From: Pseudomonadota bacterium
GTDB lineage: Bacteria > Pseudomonadota > Gammaproteobacteria > Burkholderiales > Thiobacillaceae
Assembly: GCA_021791235.1 (NCBI GenBank)
Contig: JAJYXA010000337.1
Coordinates: 1-6,145 of the forward strand
Reading direction: 5' to 3'
Length of the DNA stretch: 6,145 nt
The translations under genes and the position numbers were made by a program. Below, piece after piece: positions 4,919-6,145 of the stretch (positions are counted from its first letter, which is position 1; each line of letters opens with the position of its first letter). The notes beneath the pieces were generated by a model. That model was given only the letters and a program-made list of their open reading frames with translations, did not search any database and had not been told where the DNA came from.

Positions 4919-5680
4919 ATGGAAAAGCCCCGGAAGAAAAATCCTGCGGTTCTGCAGGTGTCGCCGGTTCCTCTGTATACGCAGATCAAGGAAATTCTGC
5001 GCGATCGCATCCTCGACGGCACCTATCAGGCGCATCAGCAGATGCCATCCGAAAGCGAGCTGATGAACACCTTCGGCGTGTCGCGCATCACGGTGCGGCA
5101 GGCACTGGGCGATCTGCAGAAGGAGGGCCTCATTTTCAAGATCCACGGCAAGGGCGCCTACGTCTCCAAGCCCAAGGCGTTCCAGAACGTGGCCGAATTG
5201 CAGGGCTTCGGCGAGGCGATGTCGAGTATGGGCTACGAGACCTTCTCGCGCGTGGTGAGCCTCAAGGGCTTGGCGGCCGGGGCTGCGGTGGGCGCCAAGC
5301 TGGGAGTCGGTCCGAACGAAGAGGTCGTGGAGTTGCGCCGGGTGCGCTATCTCAACCGCGCACCGATCTCGCTCGACGTCACCTATGTCTCCAAGGCCAT
5401 CGGAGAACGCCTGGCCAAGGAAGACCTGGCGCATCGCGACGTGTTTCTGATCCTGGAAAACGACTACGGGCTCGCCCTCGGCGAGGCCGGGCTGCAGATC
5501 GAGGCCATGCTGGCGGACGAGTATCTGGCGCGCCAGCTGCAGGTGGAGGAGGGCGCGCCGGTGCTGCGCATCGAGCGGCTCACCATGACCGCCGAGGGCA
5601 AACCGATTGATTTCGAATACCTGTACTACCGCGGTGATGCCTTCCAGTACCGGATGCGCATCGAACGTTCACACGTCTAG
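4919..5680 (+). CDS. GntR-family transcriptional regulator, HutC/UTRA subfamily
   Basis: This is a 253-residue cytoplasmic DNA-binding protein. The N-terminal winged helix-turn-helix spans about residues 17-84: 'PLYTQIKEILRDRILDG', 'MPSESELMNTFGVSRITVRQALGDL' with the recognition helix near 55-66, and the wing 'GKGAYVSKPK'. A UTRA ligand-sensing domain follows (about 92-245): 'LQGFGEAMSSMGY', 'VVELRRVRYLN', 'PISLDVTYVS', 'VLRIERLTMTAEGKPIDFEYLYYRGDAFQYRMRIER'. UTRA proteins usually repress neighbouring catabolic genes until a small effector binds; the effector is not predictable here. The ATG at 4919 follows GGAG by 11 nt. An upstream ATG at 4856 would add 21 non-family residues over the repeat region and is less likely. 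The flavoprotein gene follows 9 bp after the stop, so the pair is almost certainly one operon. Confidence 0.94.
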   Translation: MEKPRKKNPAVLQVSPVPLYTQIKEILRDRILDGTYQAHQQMPSESELMNTFGVSRITVRQALGDLQKEGLIFKIHGKGAYVSKPKAFQNVAELQGFGEAMSSMGYETFSRVVSLKGLAAGAAVGAKLGVGPNEEVVELRRVRYLNRAPISLDVTYVSKAIGERLAKEDLAHRDVFLILENDYGLALGEAGLQIEAMLADEYLARQLQVEEGAPVLRIERLTMTAEGKPIDFEYLYYRGDAFQYRMRIERSHV

Positions 5681-5683
5681 GAG
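5679..5683 (+). promoter_or_regulatory. Strong Shine-Dalgarno of the flavoprotein gene
   Basis: AGGAG overlaps the last two bases of the regulator's TAG stop and lies 6 nt before the ATG at 5690. It is the best ribosome site in the window and fixes the flavoprotein start. A ribosome terminating on the regulator could pass directly to it. Confidence 0.85.
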
Positions 5684-5689
5684 ATTTTC

Positions 5690-6145
5690 ATGAGCGATTT
5701 GATTACGGAAGTGGATGTGCTGGTGATCGGCGGCGGAACGGCGGGCCCGATGGCGGCCGTCAAGGCCAAGGAAAAGAACCCGGAGCTGAAGGTGATGCTG
5801 CTGGAAAAGGCGAACGTGAAACGCAGCGGCGCCATCTCGATGGGCATGGACGGGCTCAACAACGCGGTGATTCCCGGACACGCCACGCCCGAGCAGTACG
5901 TGAAGGAAATCACCGTGGCCAACGACGGCATCGTCAACCAGAAGACGGTGATGGCCTACGCGCAGGAGAGCTTCAACATGATCAACCAGCTCGACCGCTG
6001 GGGGGTGAAGTTCGAGAAGGACGAGACCGGCGATTACGCGGTGAAGAAGGTGCACCACATCGGCACCTACGTGCTGCCGATGCCGGAAGGGCACCACATG
6101 AAGAAGGTGCTGTATCGCCAGCTGAAGAAGGCGCGGGTGGAGATC
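5690..6145 (+). CDS. N-terminal part of an FAD-dependent fumarate reductase/AprA-like flavoprotein (3' end outside window)
   Basis: There are 152 codons with no stop before the window edge. The N-terminus carries an FAD-binding Rossmann motif, 'VDVLVIGGGTAGPMAA' (G14-x-G16-x2-G19), with the ribose-binding acidic residue at E39 in 'VMLLEKANVKRSGA'. The run 'KRSGAISMGMDGLNN' (44-58) parallels the AprA (adenylylsulfate reductase alpha) segment with its active-site asparagine, and 'LDRWGVKFEKDETGDY' parallels AprA 'EEWGLPIWKTDEG'. It therefore belongs to the FRD/SDH-AprA flavoprotein superfamily, most like the AprA branch. Whether it acts on APS, fumarate or another substrate cannot be settled from the N-terminus. 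AprA-type enzymes pair with a ferredoxin-like beta subunit, which would be expected just downstream. Its placement behind a GntR/UTRA regulator is unlike classical dissimilatory aprBA and suggests an inducible pathway. Confidence 0.88.
   Translation, partial: MSDLITEVDVLVIGGGTAGPMAAVKAKEKNPELKVMLLEKANVKRSGAISMGMDGLNNAVIPGHATPEQYVKEITVANDGIVNQKTVMAYAQESFNMINQLDRWGVKFEKDETGDYAVKKVHHIGTYVLPMPEGHHMKKVLYRQLKKARVEI

Noticed and set aside
1..6145. tRNA, rRNA, insertion sequence or CRISPR array
   Set aside because: No cloverleaf, rRNA-like stretch, transposase motif with terminal repeats, or regularly spaced long repeat was seen on either strand.

Overview
The window is GC-rich, densely packed proteobacterial chromosome. 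The protein families, the GC bias at codon third positions, and the SenA/EgtB-like, MoaA, TauE/SafE and AprA-like flavoprotein genes all suggest a betaproteobacterium, possibly a sulfur-metabolising one. That assignment is inference: no 16S rRNA or other taxonomic marker is present.

Layout. (1) Positions 2-355 (+) hold the C-terminal end of an EgtB/SenA-type formylglycine-generating-enzyme-like protein. It converges with moaA, leaving a 3-bp gap. (2) Positions 359-1339 (-) are moaA, the first enzyme of molybdenum cofactor (Moco) synthesis. (3) Positions 1340-1411 are a short AT-rich divergent promoter region containing a near-symmetric palindrome (1367-1388) that closely resembles a ModE molybdate-regulator box. 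(4) Positions 1412-4591 (+) are one compact operon: a TauE/SafE-family permease, mobB, moeA, moaD and moaE. Stops and starts overlap at three of the four junctions. moeA carries an in-frame REP-like palindromic repeat. (5) Positions 4592-4918 are a 327-bp intergenic region with several short inverted repeats and a three-fold GTCAT repeat at exact 10-bp spacing just upstream of the next gene. (6) Positions 4919-5680 (+) are a GntR/HutC-type regulator with a UTRA domain. (7) From 5690 (+) to the window edge is the N-terminal third or less of an FAD protein of the fumarate reductase/adenylylsulfate reductase (AprA) superfamily. It starts 9 bp after the regulator, behind a strong Shine-Dalgarno.

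How the genes work together. MoaA acts in the first step (GTP to the cyclic intermediate that becomes cPMP). MoaD and MoaE form molybdopterin synthase, which adds the dithiolene sulfurs. MoeA inserts molybdate, and MobB binds GTP for dinucleotide cofactor formation. MoaC, MoaB/MogA, MoeB and MobA are not in the window. A shared operator between moaA and the permease operon would let molybdate level set both transcription units. The permease is co-translated with the Moco genes, which suggests anion export tied to Mo-enzyme activity (for example sulfite), but its substrate cannot be read from sequence. The GntR-flavoprotein pair looks like the start of a separate, inducer-controlled catabolic or redox operon that runs off the window.

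The best leads for something new are the ModE-like site shared with a TauE-type permease, the repeat element domesticated inside moeA, and the GntR-linked AprA-like flavoprotein with its phased repeats.
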